Shown: positions 35,201 through 52,074 of the stretch, piece after piece | Layout of the letters: the number at the start of each line of letters is the position of its first letter | Numbering within the stretch: the stretch's first letter is position 1 | DNA from: Halichondria panicea | Lineage: Eukaryota; Porifera; Demospongiae; Suberitida; Halichondriidae | NCBI RefSeq assembly: GCF_963675165.1 | Contig: NC_087391.1 | Coordinates: 577,001 to 641,000 of the forward strand | DNA length: 64,000 nt | Direction: 5' to 3' | The notes under the pieces: generated by a model | The model's input: only the letters and a program-made list of their open reading frames with translations | Told to the model about the DNA's origin: nothing | Databases searched by the model: none | Translations under genes and position numbers: made by a program

Positions 35201-37008
35201 GAGGAGGTAAGTTCTTCTAATCTCTTCTCCATTCTCAAACGTACGTCTCATGAACAACAGGTCCTGAAACACAAGCACAGGGCTGGGTCACATGCACAAT
35301 CACAATTAAATAGAATTTTTGACCAGCCATAACTTCAGTTCCGTTGGTCCAATAACATTAGACTTCTGAACGCTTAGAGAGAAGTTATTCAGATAATGTG
35401 TTAAAATCAAAAGTCTATTTTGGGCCTGTTTTTGACAGTCTTTTCCAAAAATTCGAAATTATAGCCAGTTTCAAATCTGAAATTTGAACATACTCAGAAG
35501 CATTCAGAAAATAGTTGACATCAAAACACTAGTTACAGAGCCAACTGTAGTCATTTCAAAATGAAGGGGACCTAGCTAGTACATTAGCTTCACCTTATAA
35601 CTGTTCAAGATATTGAACATGCTCTGTTGTAACCGTGGTGATGTGACAAGGCTGTGATGCTGCTTCAACTGTTGCTTCAGCTGCAGTGAGCAACGGTCAA
35701 TAATAACACATCGCTACATAAAGAGAACCGCTTACAAATAGTTGCTCATTTCCAGGGACTCCAATAACACTGGCTCTCTCTGGCAATGGATTGGCTACCT
35801 CCACCGCTCCTAGTAATGTGTCCTGTAAAAGGGAGGGGCCTGTCACTAGGGGTAACTATTACCGTGGTAACACTCACGTCAGACTGTGTGTAGGAGGGAG
35901 GGTGGTTCTGAGCTAGCTGCTCCACTTGCTGGTCAGTCAGGAGTTGCTCAAAGTGAACCTTGAATGGATCAATGTTGGTAGTCTCTGCACCTTCACAACC
36001 ATCACTCTCCACATCATCACAACCATCACCCTCCACACTCTCCACATCATCACAAGCCTCACTATCATCCCCAGGATCGTCAGCGTCACTCTCCACACCA
36101 TCACTAGCACCGCCCACACCATTACTGCCCACACCATCACTATCCACACCATCACTGTCCACGCCATCACTAGCATCACTTTCCACACTCTCTCTTCTAT
36201 TCGATAACGATGTACTTAACTCCTTTCGTGTCTTCTTGGCATCCTCTGTCTTGGGCCGTTTTGCCATTGGACCGAGTACACCTAGTAAGAGGTCATAGTC
36301 CGTGGGATCATCCTCCTGGGGTCAAAGGCCAACGTAATGACAAGGTATACACGTATTGTATCATGAGTCCATACTAAAGAGAGAGAGTATCAAACGTAGC
36401 ATCAGATGTATTCGGAAAGTAACGTACTTCCTGCTTGGTAACAGACCAATCAGAGTGCCTGGAGCCGCCACTTACCTCGAGGCAGCAACAACGTTACTGC
36501 CAAATTGTCATTATTGATCACGCGTTTCAGACAGGAAGTCACGTTACTTCTGAATACATCTGATGCACAGTATTGTGTTCGATATTCTCTCTATTATTTA
36601 TATAGACTCTTGATTAATATGCTGATTCCAGACAGGTTGACTTGCCTCATCACTGGAGAGGGTACGAGTAGCGTGGGGGGGTGGTCTCTTGTTTGGTGCT
36701 TGGGGGAGGGGGGCTGGTGTCACATGACGTCTCTTCTTCACAACTTTTCTACCTCCTTTACGTCTCCCAGAGTGTCGTCCACCACGCTAGCGTATAGAGG
36801 GTGGGGTTGGAACACACATGACAGAACACTAGCTTAGATATTAAACACTGGGCAGACAATCATTGTGTACAATGAAGTATAATAATGATGTCAGATCCAT
36901 GATCATGCTGTTTAATTTTCATAAATTCATAATTATGAAGAAGTATCTTGTGAAGTACTTGTCTACAAAGGGCCATCTTTTTGTATTGTGATCAACACTC
37001 ACCCCCAT
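32300..37008 (-). CDS. UTP25: U3 snoRNA-associated protein 25 (DIEXF/Def)
   Basis: Fifteen exons from 37003-37008 (two codons, ATG GGG) through 36646-36786, 35878-36315, 35736-35822, 35594-35680, 35178-35263, 34999-35067, 34817-34931, 34691-34769, 34263-34419, 33985-34081, 33721-33889, 33358-33611, 32943-33166 to 32300-32534; about 747 residues (human 756). Acidic N terminus with DGVDSDGV repeats, then [69 protein letters not shown] and [17 protein letters not shown], typical of the helicase-like but motif-poor UTP25 family that acts in early 18S pre-rRNA processing. Intron 2 appears to be of GC-AG type (GAG/GCAAGT). It follows MCM5 on the same strand by 286 bp. Confidence 0.93.
35315..35535. 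repeat. diverged member of the GATCCAAT hairpin family
   Basis: CCATAACTTCAGTTCCGTTGG, AACGCTTAGAGAGAAGTTATT and later GAAGCATTCAGAAAATAG are weak inverted matches of one another and of the copies at 40215 and 57140. It lies in a UTP25 intron. Boundaries are approximate. Confidence 0.5.
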
Positions 37009-37294
37009 GCTGTGTTTAACTGGTAAAGAATAGAAGTTTAGCTAGTATAGCTAGCTGCTGTATAAATCTCGATTCTCTTTTGGACTGATTTCTGATTCTA
37101 GCCTGCCACGTGGTCTGCAAGTACACCAGCCCCACCCACTACAATGCTGCAGGAGTACTTGAGGGCGGCCATCGTATGAAACCACAGCCGGATCTAAGTT
37201 TAACCATCTTTACCCAAAACAGCAGTCCCAACTTTTTAATTAAATGTGATAACAATTGTCCAGTTAAAGTTCTGATCATAGTTTCAGTTTTAGT

Positions 37295-42184
<4,890 letters not shown>

Positions 42185-42370
42185 CTTGCAGTGGATTTGA
42201 AACACCCACTTCAATCAATCTCCACCCATAACTTACACACCAGCCCACCTCTCTTGGGAAGAGTAGCATTGCAGTTGTTTAGCTAACGATCTTTACAACT
42301 AAAAGCTGGTCATTACTTTTGGGCAGATTTGACGATTCTTACTCACCATAGCTACTGCACTGCACTCTGC
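42185..42370. promoter_or_regulatory. divergent promoter region of MCM5 and the gene at 42371
   Basis: 186 bp between start codons. Contains AAGTAATGACCAG-type AT-rich sequence and GGGTGTTTC near the MCM5 side. No TATA box is seen. Confidence 0.5.
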
Positions 42371-42867
42371 ATGGCTACAGGTGTGGGAGTAGTCCAGCTC
42401 CCTGGGCCCTTCACAAAGATAGTGGTGTTCAGAGACAAAGTGTTCAGGCTCAGATACATACTGAGGTAAATGTGGAATTAGCACAACCATTCACAGTACT
42501 GTAGTGTCAGTCTCTCCATCATATCATCAACCGTCCACCCTCTGTAGTAACTGTAGTGTGTCGGATGTCAACCTCAATGCTGATGCACTACAAGCTGACC
42601 TCACGGTGACAATACTATAACCTGTGTGCATACAGTCTGTCAATGTTCCCCCCTGTAGAGAATGACTGAGGGAATTCTGGAACAATGGTTGTCTTATAGA
42701 AGACTACCCCCCCTCAAGACAGACTACATGTTGGTCTACCCCGGGCTCCTAGACTGGGGTCTGGTCATGGCCAACAAGCTACTCTTCTATCAACATGAGC
42801 GTAACCTGCAGCCACACCCACACACTATCCAACTCTTTGTACACATCGTTGCTGCCCCCTACCACAC

Positions 42868-42933
<66 letters not shown>

Positions 42934-43420
42934 ACACCCACACACACACTGTCACTGTTTCATAGTATGCATTCTCTTCCTACCATAGAGGCGTCTAATA
43001 AGATTGCCCGGAAGAGGCCACACCCAGAGGATGTGAGCTTACCTGTGTGTACAGGTATTGTACGCAGCGAGTACTTGGTCAGGAAGAAGCTGCGTATGGT
43101 AAGCTCCAACCATCAATGTGTGTGGGGGGTCTCAAATTGTCTCCCACAGACCCCCAGTGTTGCTTGTCTGCCCTGTACTGGACATGCTCAGACTGGCCCA
43201 AGCCCGGATACTGTTGGTAAGGTAGCCAGGAACGTGAGGTCGGAGTTCAAAAAGCTCAGTAAACCGTCATCATCGCACACTAACGAGCGTCTGGAGGTTG
43301 TAAAGAACGAGGAGTCGTTCCTGCGCGGCATTGTGAGGTGGGTGGTTGCGTAGGAGTCGATCATCATAATTATGACGTAATCTCTGCAGATCTGTCAAGA
43401 CCCTGTTTAGTTGGACATGA
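42371..43420 (+). CDS. unrecognised 230-residue protein, divergent from MCM5
   Basis: Six exons (42371-42465, 42548-42605, 42659-42869, 42989-43098, 43150-43337, 43390-43420) with standard splice sites and matching phases, which is good evidence for a real gene. It starts MATGVGVVQLPGPFTKIVVF. The longest conserved-looking part is LPPLKTDYMLVYPGLLDWGL followed by VMANKLLFYQHERNL. The second half is basic, with KIARKRPHPEDV, RSEFKKL and a C-terminal FLRGIVRSVKTLFSW. No signal peptide or membrane span. The head-to-head position with MCM5 hints at co-expression with replication genes; the function is unknown. A (CA)n tract follows the third donor. Confidence 0.75.
42869..42951. repeat. (CA)n microsatellite next to a 5' splice site
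   Basis: Alternating CA with a few TA steps begins directly at the donor AA/GTACAC of exon 3 of the gene at 42371 and continues for about 80 bp. Confidence 0.93.
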
Positions 43421-43724
43421 AGAGAGATGCTTATAAAACTGTATACCATTTATCACACAAACTTTTCATAATCAATTTTAACAGCTCAGTTCATGACCAC
43501 CTCATTGTCATACCCACCCATATTCAATATTAATTTTAAACTTTGTCTTTATTATTGTCACTAAACATCAACATCAGTGATTTATATAATCATTTCACAC
43601 AATAATATTTAATGACAAATTATTTATGATCTACAAAACGATGCATGACATGTAACAACAAAAGGGCTGGGGAAAAGTTATAAAAAGTAAAAGTTGAGTA
43701 GAATAGCAAACACTACCAAACAGT

Positions 43725-46700
43725 TTATGTGTAAATGTGATGACTTGAGTAGATAAGCTGTCCAGGTTTGGAGCTGGTCTTGCAGGCCCTGGCCAGATCC
43801 CTCCTCATGCCGTGGTGCAGTGCTCCCACTGAAAACACTCCGAACTCTGTCACACCCTCACTCCACATGGTCGCATTCTGAGCAGAAATGTCTACAGAGA
43901 AGATAATCATGTAATGAAATAAGGCCAGAATTGTATTGACCATTATTGAAGCATAGCTACTGGAACATATCTCAATAGGAAAGAATTTTATGGCCATTAA
44001 TTGCAGATTACTATTGGAGGCTATGTAATGCTGTTAAATTTTATTACGGATTACAGAGACAAAGCTCCCAAGAAGAAAAATAGAGAAATATATTATTTTA
44101 TGCTGCTTTCAATGGGTACACTTTCACACTTTCACTCACAATCTAGGAGAGCAGGGAAGTCTGGTGCTCCATAGCTGGTCTTGGAGTGGAGGTTGTTGAG
44201 TTGTGGCTGTGAAGGTCGCCTCACCATGCACTGAGGGCCGGCAGTCTTGAGCCCCAGCTGCAACAGAGCAGAGGCCAACTCGTCGGGAGGGGAGTTGATG
44301 TTGGTGAGGAAGACTCTCACGTCCAGGTAGCGGTGGACGTGGTCATCCTCGCACAACTCAGACAGATAGTCTGTGAACCACTGTAAAAAGGGGAGGGAGG
44401 ATATTCACTTGTAGAGCTTTAGGTCAGCATGTAGTACACAAACAAGATCAGTTGATGAAACCATACGATTATGTATATTTAGCTATTCTTATCAACTTTA
44501 TGGGAAGACTTGCAGCGTGCCAGTGGTGACAGACAGCCGGTGGTATGGTGGTATACTTACCTCAAAATCGTGTCCACTGGGGACCACCCAGACAATGTAG
44601 AGCTTGGTCAGCACAGGACTGCAGCTGTAACAACACAACCACATACTGAAACACCACCACACACACACACTGCATGCTCAAACCACAAGGGCTGCCCTGA
44701 GGCTATCATAGTGGATGTTGGTGCATACCCTAAGGCAGCAGCTACCACTGTTGCAGTCAGTGGATTGCATAACAAAAAATTCCCAGGCAGCAAAACCATG
44801 CATACTTAACTCAAGCGTGAAGTAGAAAACTAGTATTAATATAGTATTATTGCTGTGGTTTTTCTATGGGGTCAATTCAAGTGGTAGCTAATTAACGTAA
44901 TTATGTACAAGTGGTGTGTTTGGATGGCTACAACCACTTACCCACAATGACAAGCATTTCCTTTCCTGTACTCTAGGAACCTCTTGATGATAGCCTTGGC
45001 AACGTGCGGCCCTGAGTCACCTGCACACACTAGCGTAGAGATCTTGTGGTCAAACAATAGCTGAGAATGATACGCTGGGCCATGCCTGAGCGGAAAAATA
45101 GCATAATTATTTTCAATCAAAATGTATTACAAACAGACAAACAGGTTGATTCTTTCTTTCAAGAAATGTACATTTTCTGTTTCCTATGACAACAATAAAA
45201 CTTACGGTCCAGTGAATTGAACGGCTGAGAGATCAGCCTGGTGTTGGCTTGCCTCTGTGCTCTCTATGGTCACGGCCTCCTTGTTCTTGAGTCTAGAGTC
45301 TTTCCTCTGATTGGTTGAACTGTGCATGCGATAGGGATGTGTCTTGAGGTATTGAAAGGCCTCCATAGTCCACGGCTCAGCAGAGTAGGGAACATGAACT
45401 GTAAGTCTCTGCAGAGAGAGAGAGGGTGGATCACATATATACAGTGTGTTGGATAGCTTACCTTGTCTTTAGGCCCTGAGCTTATCTGACAAGGCTGCCA
45501 GTTGAAGTAACCTGAGTGAGTTTAGGAGACAGGGATAATGTACTGTGAGATGACATGTGAGGTGATAGTATAGGAACAGTCAGGGGAAGAAAGAGTGAGT
45601 GATAATGGATATAGTATTGACTGTACCTATCCAAGGTAGGTTGAGTAGCATGTACTGTCCAGGCTCAAACTTGAACTTAGGAGGTCGTTCCAACTCAATG
45701 ATGGCTGTACGAGACTGATCGTCATAGCGACCCGCACAGTCAACTCGTACAGAGTGACGTGTGATAGCGGTGTAGCGATATACTCTCTCCACTAACACAA
45801 GCAAGGCAAAGGGAAGCAACCACGGCCAATAGGAGTGGTTGAAGTAGCTGACTCCATGGATGACCAGCAGTAGGTAGAAGGCACACAGACACACCCAGTG
45901 AATGATGTAGAACGGAATGAATCGCAACACTCGACGGATGGGACCTATCGAGCTTATTGCTAGAGTTAGGAACAGGAGAGCAATAATGAGGCCAGTGATG
46001 GTAGGACCAAGGTGAGTGAGGAGGTTCTCTGTGAATCGTTCGCTGGTGGAGAGGGGGGCAGTACTATTGTCAATGGTAACGGCAAAGGAGACTAGATGGA
46101 GAGTGACGTGGATCAATGACCAGACGAGGATACCACAGGACACCAGCACGTGCATCAGTGTAGTCCGGGTGAGTGGGAGATACTGTGTGTGTGCGTGCGT
46201 GCGTGCGTGCGGTTAGGGACACAGTTAAAAATGCAAAAAAGCAATTTTTATAAGGCTGCTGGAAACCTTTGTTTTGGTCAAAATTAGCACGTCTCTGCAT
46301 GATCTTGGGATCTAAAACACTATTTTAATTATGAGGGACTTCCTAATACCTCTGCATGAATACAACTTCTAATTGAAATATCCTAACTCTAATTATGAAT
46401 AGTCAACAACTACCTACTAAACTGCTTCCACTATATAAAAGCTAGCGTACCTTGTTCATCCAGACACTGCTCCTCATTGCAGTCACCACAGAGCTGAGAG
46501 TGGGCAGTAACACAAGAACTGTGTTCATGCTCAATACAGGTCCGGCTCCATACGCATACCTCTCCATGCCTAATCGATCCGTACTTACCACACCCACTAC
46601 AAATACAAAGACGTTGAGGAGTACGTAAATGAGTAACCAGATGAGGGAAGTTGCTGAGTTGACAAAGAACCCTTTCGTACTGCTGGACACTCTCTCCCTT

Positions 46701-49700
46701 CGTGACAATTCGCTTCCCTGCGATCCTTTGGTCTTTCCGTACCGAGCGATATTCCCAGACTCGCTAATATAGAGCTGATGTTTTGAGAGGAGCTTGATGA
46801 GGCTAACGAATGGCATCACTCCAGTGGTGCCTGGATCTCCTTCCTGTAGGGGGAGGGAAGTGGTTCCTGGTTAAGTCACAGCTATACAGGCCAGTGTGTC
46901 TGGCTATTGACCCCAAAAGTATTGAATGCATTTGCATTTTTACAGGTGTGACCTCATAAGAGGATCTACCTGCTGAGGTGAGAAGCATAAGGGCATGAGA
47001 ATCACACAAGGTGACCATGACAGCTGTGGGAAGAGCTACAAGCTATAGGCAAACTGTGCAGCACATGGGGCGAGAGTGTTGCCAAGATACGTAAGGTTAC
47101 TCACCCAAAACCATACATATGGAGACCAAAAATATTCCATCAGGTGCCATGGTGTTTACATTGGGAATACAAATTCAGGGCTAAAAACCATACAAGCACT
47201 GTTTACCTTCATGATTCCTGCAACCATTTGCTCAATCTGGTGAGGCTCTACCTCGAAGTCAGTGGCTCTGAGGCTGCTCACAAGCACTCTCTCTAGCTCC
47301 TTCTTTGAGATGTGGGCTGCATTCATCAGGTTGTGAGCGATCTTCATCTGAGCCCCCACTGCCAGAGACTGAGGATGTACATGTGCAGTAGAGCATTCAA
47401 TACAGTCATACATGCATGCACAGTAGCATAGAGAGAAACACACGCACACACACGAATAACTTTCAGCATTGAAACTAGTTCCGGTTAGCCCCCATTTGTC
47501 AAATGTCAGACAAAAATATAGCTGCAGTGCCTAATTATTGACCCTCAAAAGAACCACAATGCAAACAACACCACGAATGTACAACATGTCACCTATAGGG
47601 AATGCTATCCATCTTCCTGTTTCACATGTGATTCCTTCCTTGCATTGTAAAGACCCATAAACACAAACAGGAGATTCACTACCCAGCATGCATGCACTCA
47701 GGTACACGAGGGCTTAGACACTAATTACAGTAAGGGCTCACCCTTTGTTTTAGAGACAGCTCGTTGATGTCACTGGTACTCCCGATGGAGCCCCCTGTCT
47801 TGCGAGTCATCTCAGAGATGACCCCCGTGTAGAACAACTCCCCCTCAATGACGAAGCTAGTCACATGCACCTCGGCTGGGATCTCGTGCCCACTCTTGGT
47901 GAGAGCGCGTACCTCGTACAGTCGAGCGTGCTTCTGTTCCTCTGGAGCATACGAGTGTTTGCGGAGGTACTTGAGAGTGTCGGTGGTTCGATGGTTGATA
48001 CCGAAACGGTGCTTCTCCCGGAAACTAAGAGGAACAATCATCTGCAGAGGAAGTACGTGTGTAGGAAATGAGTGGACTGACAACTTTATAACTGTCATGA
48101 ATGCATTTTTTGGTTTGTACATATAGTAACTAAGCATGAATATATTGAAGATATGGTACCAACTGTTAGCTAATAATATAGCTCAGTTGTACCAGATCCA
48201 GTGTAAAATACTTAGATTACTTATTGCCCTCACTTCTAAGTTGCTGCCAATGGCCTCCCCTGGAGTGTAGCCGAACATCCTTGCAGCACCAGTGCTCCAG
48301 AACACAATGTCTCCCACAGAGTTGGCACACACGATGGCGTCCTGAGATATATGCATCACCGATCGAAAGGCGTTGTCTGTGAACACATCTTGTGTAGTGC
48401 GCATAGTATCATGGCTGATGCTGCGAGGGAGGTTCCCCCCACCAGGGGGCTGGAGATTCACAGGTGTGGGGGGCACAACAGTCGCTTCAATTTGAGCAAC
48501 ACTCACTTTCTTCTTTCGCGGACGAGGGGAGCTCTCAAACATACTGTCTCCGGAGGGTGTTGGGGAGATTCCCCTACGATTTGATTTCTTGACGGCCAGT
48601 CCATTGCCCATATTATGAAACGGACAGCCACCACCAGTGGGAGTAAAATCAGTTCCCTCGAGGGGGGCGGTGGTGATGATGGGAGGGGGCATAAAGGCAC
48701 CCTTCCTCCTACGGCTGATAGGAGCCTCTCCCTGGGGGGTCGTTGCTAGGTGAGCCGGTAGCGTCGTAGCTTTGTCTGTGTCATCTGGAGTTAGAATATC
48801 TGGAAACACGTCATCTACTCCTCGTCGAGCTCTCTTAGAGTGTCGAGTGATTCGTAGGGACCCTCCCTTCTCCGTCTCATCATCGGCAAGGTGGGCGTAG
48901 TGATGATTGAACGTCTTAGCTCTGGTGACCTTTCCACCCACTATGACAACATCGTCGGGACTGCTTTGATCTAAATTGTCTGCACTTTGAACCCTATCGG
49001 CTTGTTCGGAGCTAGCTAAATACATACGCACTTTCTCGTCTGTTCCGAGTTCATCATCAGGAGTGGGCGGCATGGAGCTGTCTTGTTCTGATACCATCCG
49101 ACAGAGGGGGGCTGTCGATACTTCGAGATCATAACTCTCAGACTCTGATTCCTGATCTGGTTTGGAATCCTCCTCGTAATGTCCATTTCCATTCTCATAC
49201 GGCTGGTTGTTGTAGAGAGGGTGGTGTCTGAACTCAAGGTTGAGCTGCTCTCTCGTTCTAGTAGAATCAAGGAAATCCATACTTTTCTTTCGTAGTTGTA
49301 TCATCTTTTCGTCTGAGATAACATTCTTGTCCAAACGTTGCGGACCCTTCAAACTGGAGAAAGAGGAATTTCGAGATTTGAGTGCTATTTCATCTTTAGA
49401 TTCTTTGTTGGTCTGATTCGGGATAGAGTAACTGGAGACCTTCTTTGCAGACCGAGGCACAAAGATGTAGACTACGGCCGCAATGACTAGCCAGACACCG
49501 TACACTGCACAGATGATGTAGGCAGCAAGGGGAAGCACTGGAAACACGGAGAGACCCTGTATGGATAAGATAATCACCATGACATCAATTTCCTCCAAGG
49601 AACAGAAGAGATAGCTACAACAACGCATACATGTACACTGAAACCCTGGTCTATAAAAAAAAAAACAGTTCTGTATATAGCTTGGTTTTTGTCAATTCAA

Positions 49701-51886
49701 TTTAGGCATGTCAATCTAAACATGTCAAAGTGCTGCTAAATCACTCACCAGTAATACATTCCCCATTCCAAAGAAAGTGACAATTTGTCCAGCTTTCTTG
49801 TGCCAAGTCCTTGGCTTTCTGAGCAGGAGCAAGGGCATCCCTAGAGTAGCCAATAGCAACAGGGCAAGCCCCAGCAAACTGTGAATGAGGTAGCGAAAAT
49901 GTTTCCCGTGAGTCAGCTGCACGAATACAATTACAAGAACGAATCCAATGAGAGCGAGCATTATGCCCAGAGGCTGTACGATCTTGTGGGCCAACTTGAC
50001 TTTGTTGTAGGCAAGAAATGCACCAATTGGTAGTAATACTCCGAATGCAGTGGCCATGAGTGCAGCGTGTGTGTAGAGGAGTGGTAGGAGACCAGTAAGA
50101 GGGGGGGAGGGTGCACTCATGACTGTGATGGTGGCTTGCAAGGAAGTGTCCCTCTCACAGGTGACCCGATAGTTGCCAGGAGAGTTGAATTGGTATGACG
50201 TCATGGCTGTATGGAAACAAGATCATTCAGACACTGCACTACAATGGTTTGCATTTCCTAAGAGACCTTTTACATGCAGTGTTTGTGGTCGCATTATGGG
50301 AAATCACTGCGTGTGGTAAAAACATGTTTACAACGATAATTATACAACTCACATTGATCCATTGAGGTCAGTAGGCGATCATCCCTCCACACTTGAGAGG
50401 TACAATTTACAGCCTCTCTCAGTTTCTCCCCCTCCATGCGAACAAATGCCCACTGCAAAACCTCTCCCGTGTTTAGTCGATACTCATTGCTGTGGTTACT
50501 GCAACCACTGCACACTGCGATGCTGTACTGGGCCTGCACGATGCTCATGTTCCCCTGGACCCCAACCTCAGGACATTGGTAGCGATAGTCACCTGGCAGT
50601 GCAGCCACAAAGCCAGCTGAATACAGTACTGTGTGTGCGTGCATGTAGAGAGAGAGGTTCAAGGTGTTGGCCCACAATCTAATTCACACTGTGGAACAGG
50701 TGCTTCTTAGGTGAACTAATTCAATTAGAAAAAGCAAAATACTGCATGTGTGTTGGGCTGTTGAAAAAGGTGCAACAATTAACTCAGTGCACATACATTG
50801 TTGTGAGTCTTGGTCTGTGAAGGTACAATTTCCTCCGTCTACTAGTTCACCAGTAGTTGTCAGTTGCCACTTTAACGGTGTTCCCATAACAACATGGGGT
50901 CCGGCTCTGCAGGTAGCTGCAAGAAATACAATAATTAGTGTGTATATATACAGTTTCAGTATTCACTACCGGTATGTGATTGGGCTAGTCGGTGATCTAT
51001 GGAGGGTGACATGTATTGAGAGGATGCGCATCAATGCAGCCTGTGATTCTCTCCATTAAACCAGCTATTTCCTGTAGGCAACTACGGTTACCTATAGGGT
51101 AATGTCCACAATAGATCCTTGCATGCCAGGGTGCTTACAAGGGATGCAGCTGAGTGCATGCCAGGGTGCTTACAAGGGATGCAGCTGAGTGCTATCGCAG
51201 CAAATGGTGAAAGTGCAATCAACTGTCACCACAAATAATTATAAGCCCCACATTGTGTCTCTTAATTCTCATTACAATGGCTAAATGAATTAGAGCTATT
51301 TTGCATGATGGTGGGGTAGTTTTAATGAATGGAGGGCAAATTGGCAAGCAAGAAATAGCATACCAAATTACGGCAGACCATGCATTATCATGCCATTATC
51401 ACCAAATAAAGCATACTGCACTGTATGGAGCGGGTGTATTTGGAGGAAATGTTGCGGTTTTCGCTGATTAAATTTACTGTGAACATTTATACCCACACAT
51501 TTAATATATCGCATGCATGCATGTGCCAAAAGATCGCTAGCCATTGAAAATTAAATCCGCAAAATCCTTTCTAAAGATCTTTCCGTGAAAGTTTATACCC
51601 TGAAATATACCCGCTATACAGTGTGCAGTGCAATGCAGTAGCTATACACAGGTCTAGTCAGTTTAATATTAATTTTACTGTAAATTCAGCAGAGCTAATA
51701 ATTTTTACGATTATTATAACATATCCACTAACTAGTATTCTGGTGCATGCATACAGTAACACATTAGATCTAGTACATACCTGGTACAGCATCAATAGGG
51801 ATGATGAGTCCATCTCCAGAGCTTGCTTGAGCAAAGGCTGCATGTACAAACCAGCACACTAGCAGGCAGCCACTCCAGCTCTGCAT
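43725..51886 (-). CDS. cytochrome b561 - PAS - ferric reductase/NADPH oxidase-like fusion protein
   Basis: Sixteen exons, complement 51781-51886, 50797-50916, 50353-50616, 49749-50206, 48234-49556, 47742-48041, 47207-47368, 46970-47023, 46451-46843, 45627-46182, 45462-45511, 45206-45408, 44942-45085, 44561-44624, 44140-44380 and 43725-43891; every phase fits, about 1,534 residues. Signal peptide; ectodomain to about 195 with PGDYRYQC and PGNYRVTC (cupredoxin- or Ig-like). Cytochrome b561 core at about 200-345 with histidines 210, 237, 272, 299. Charged linker. PAS domain at about 711-838 (DAIVCANSVGDIVFWSTGAA). Ferric-reductase core from about 960 with histidines 1071/1085 and 1155/1169. FAD-domain strand FEPGQYMLLNLPW. 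NOX-like end with HDFEWFTDYL. The 54-nt exon 8 is the weakest. It likely moves electrons across a membrane under PAS control (inferred). Confidence 0.85.
46183..46212. repeat. GT/GC microsatellite abutting a 3' splice site
   Basis: TGTGTGTGTGCGTGCGTGCG lies directly upstream (on the minus strand) of exon 10 of the fusion gene, so the acceptor is preceded by alternating CA/CG rather than pyrimidines. Confidence 0.88.
51117..51190. repeat. two direct copies of a ~36-bp unit
   Basis: GCATGCCAGGGTGCTTACAA is repeated at a distance of about 36 bp, each copy followed by GGGATGCAGCTGAGTG. It lies in intron 1 of the fusion gene. Confidence 0.85.
51430..51622. mobile_element. MITE-like element, second family, copy 2
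   Basis: Left end GAGCGGGTGTATTT, right end GAAATATACCCGCTATACAG, with GAACATTTATACCCAC and GTGAAAGTTTATACCC inside, in the same order as the copy at 16422. It is in intron 1 of the fusion gene. The left end is decayed. Confidence 0.72.
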
Positions 51887-52074
51887 GACGTCCCTCTATG
51901 GTCACAGATACAGCTTAGTAGTAGAGCACTATAGCTACAAGCACTAAGTTACTAGCTAAGGTTTTATGGTAGTAAGAGGAAGTTGGTCTTCAGGCAGTTT
52001 TATATTTGTTCATTGAGCTACGCCCACACACTACATATCAAAACTAGTCAAGGTCAAAAGGGTACAAAACAAAG
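51887..52074. promoter_or_regulatory. divergent promoter region of the fusion gene and HEATR5
   Basis: 188 bp between start codons. No strong TATA box; a GGTTTTATGG-type sequence lies near 51960. A shared promoter is inferred from spacing only. Confidence 0.5.

Noticed and set aside
35926-36298. Plus-strand frames rich in Ser/Thr/Ile
   Set aside because: Antisense of the acidic DGVDSDGV repeat in UTP25 exon 3.
43725-51886. Splitting the redox gene into a b561 gene and a NOX gene
   Set aside because: The PAS domain is itself split between exon 5, which starts in the b561 part, and exon 6, and phases continue without a stop or new start. A two-gene reading would need a promoter inside a coding exon or a short intron. 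Transcript data could still overturn this.
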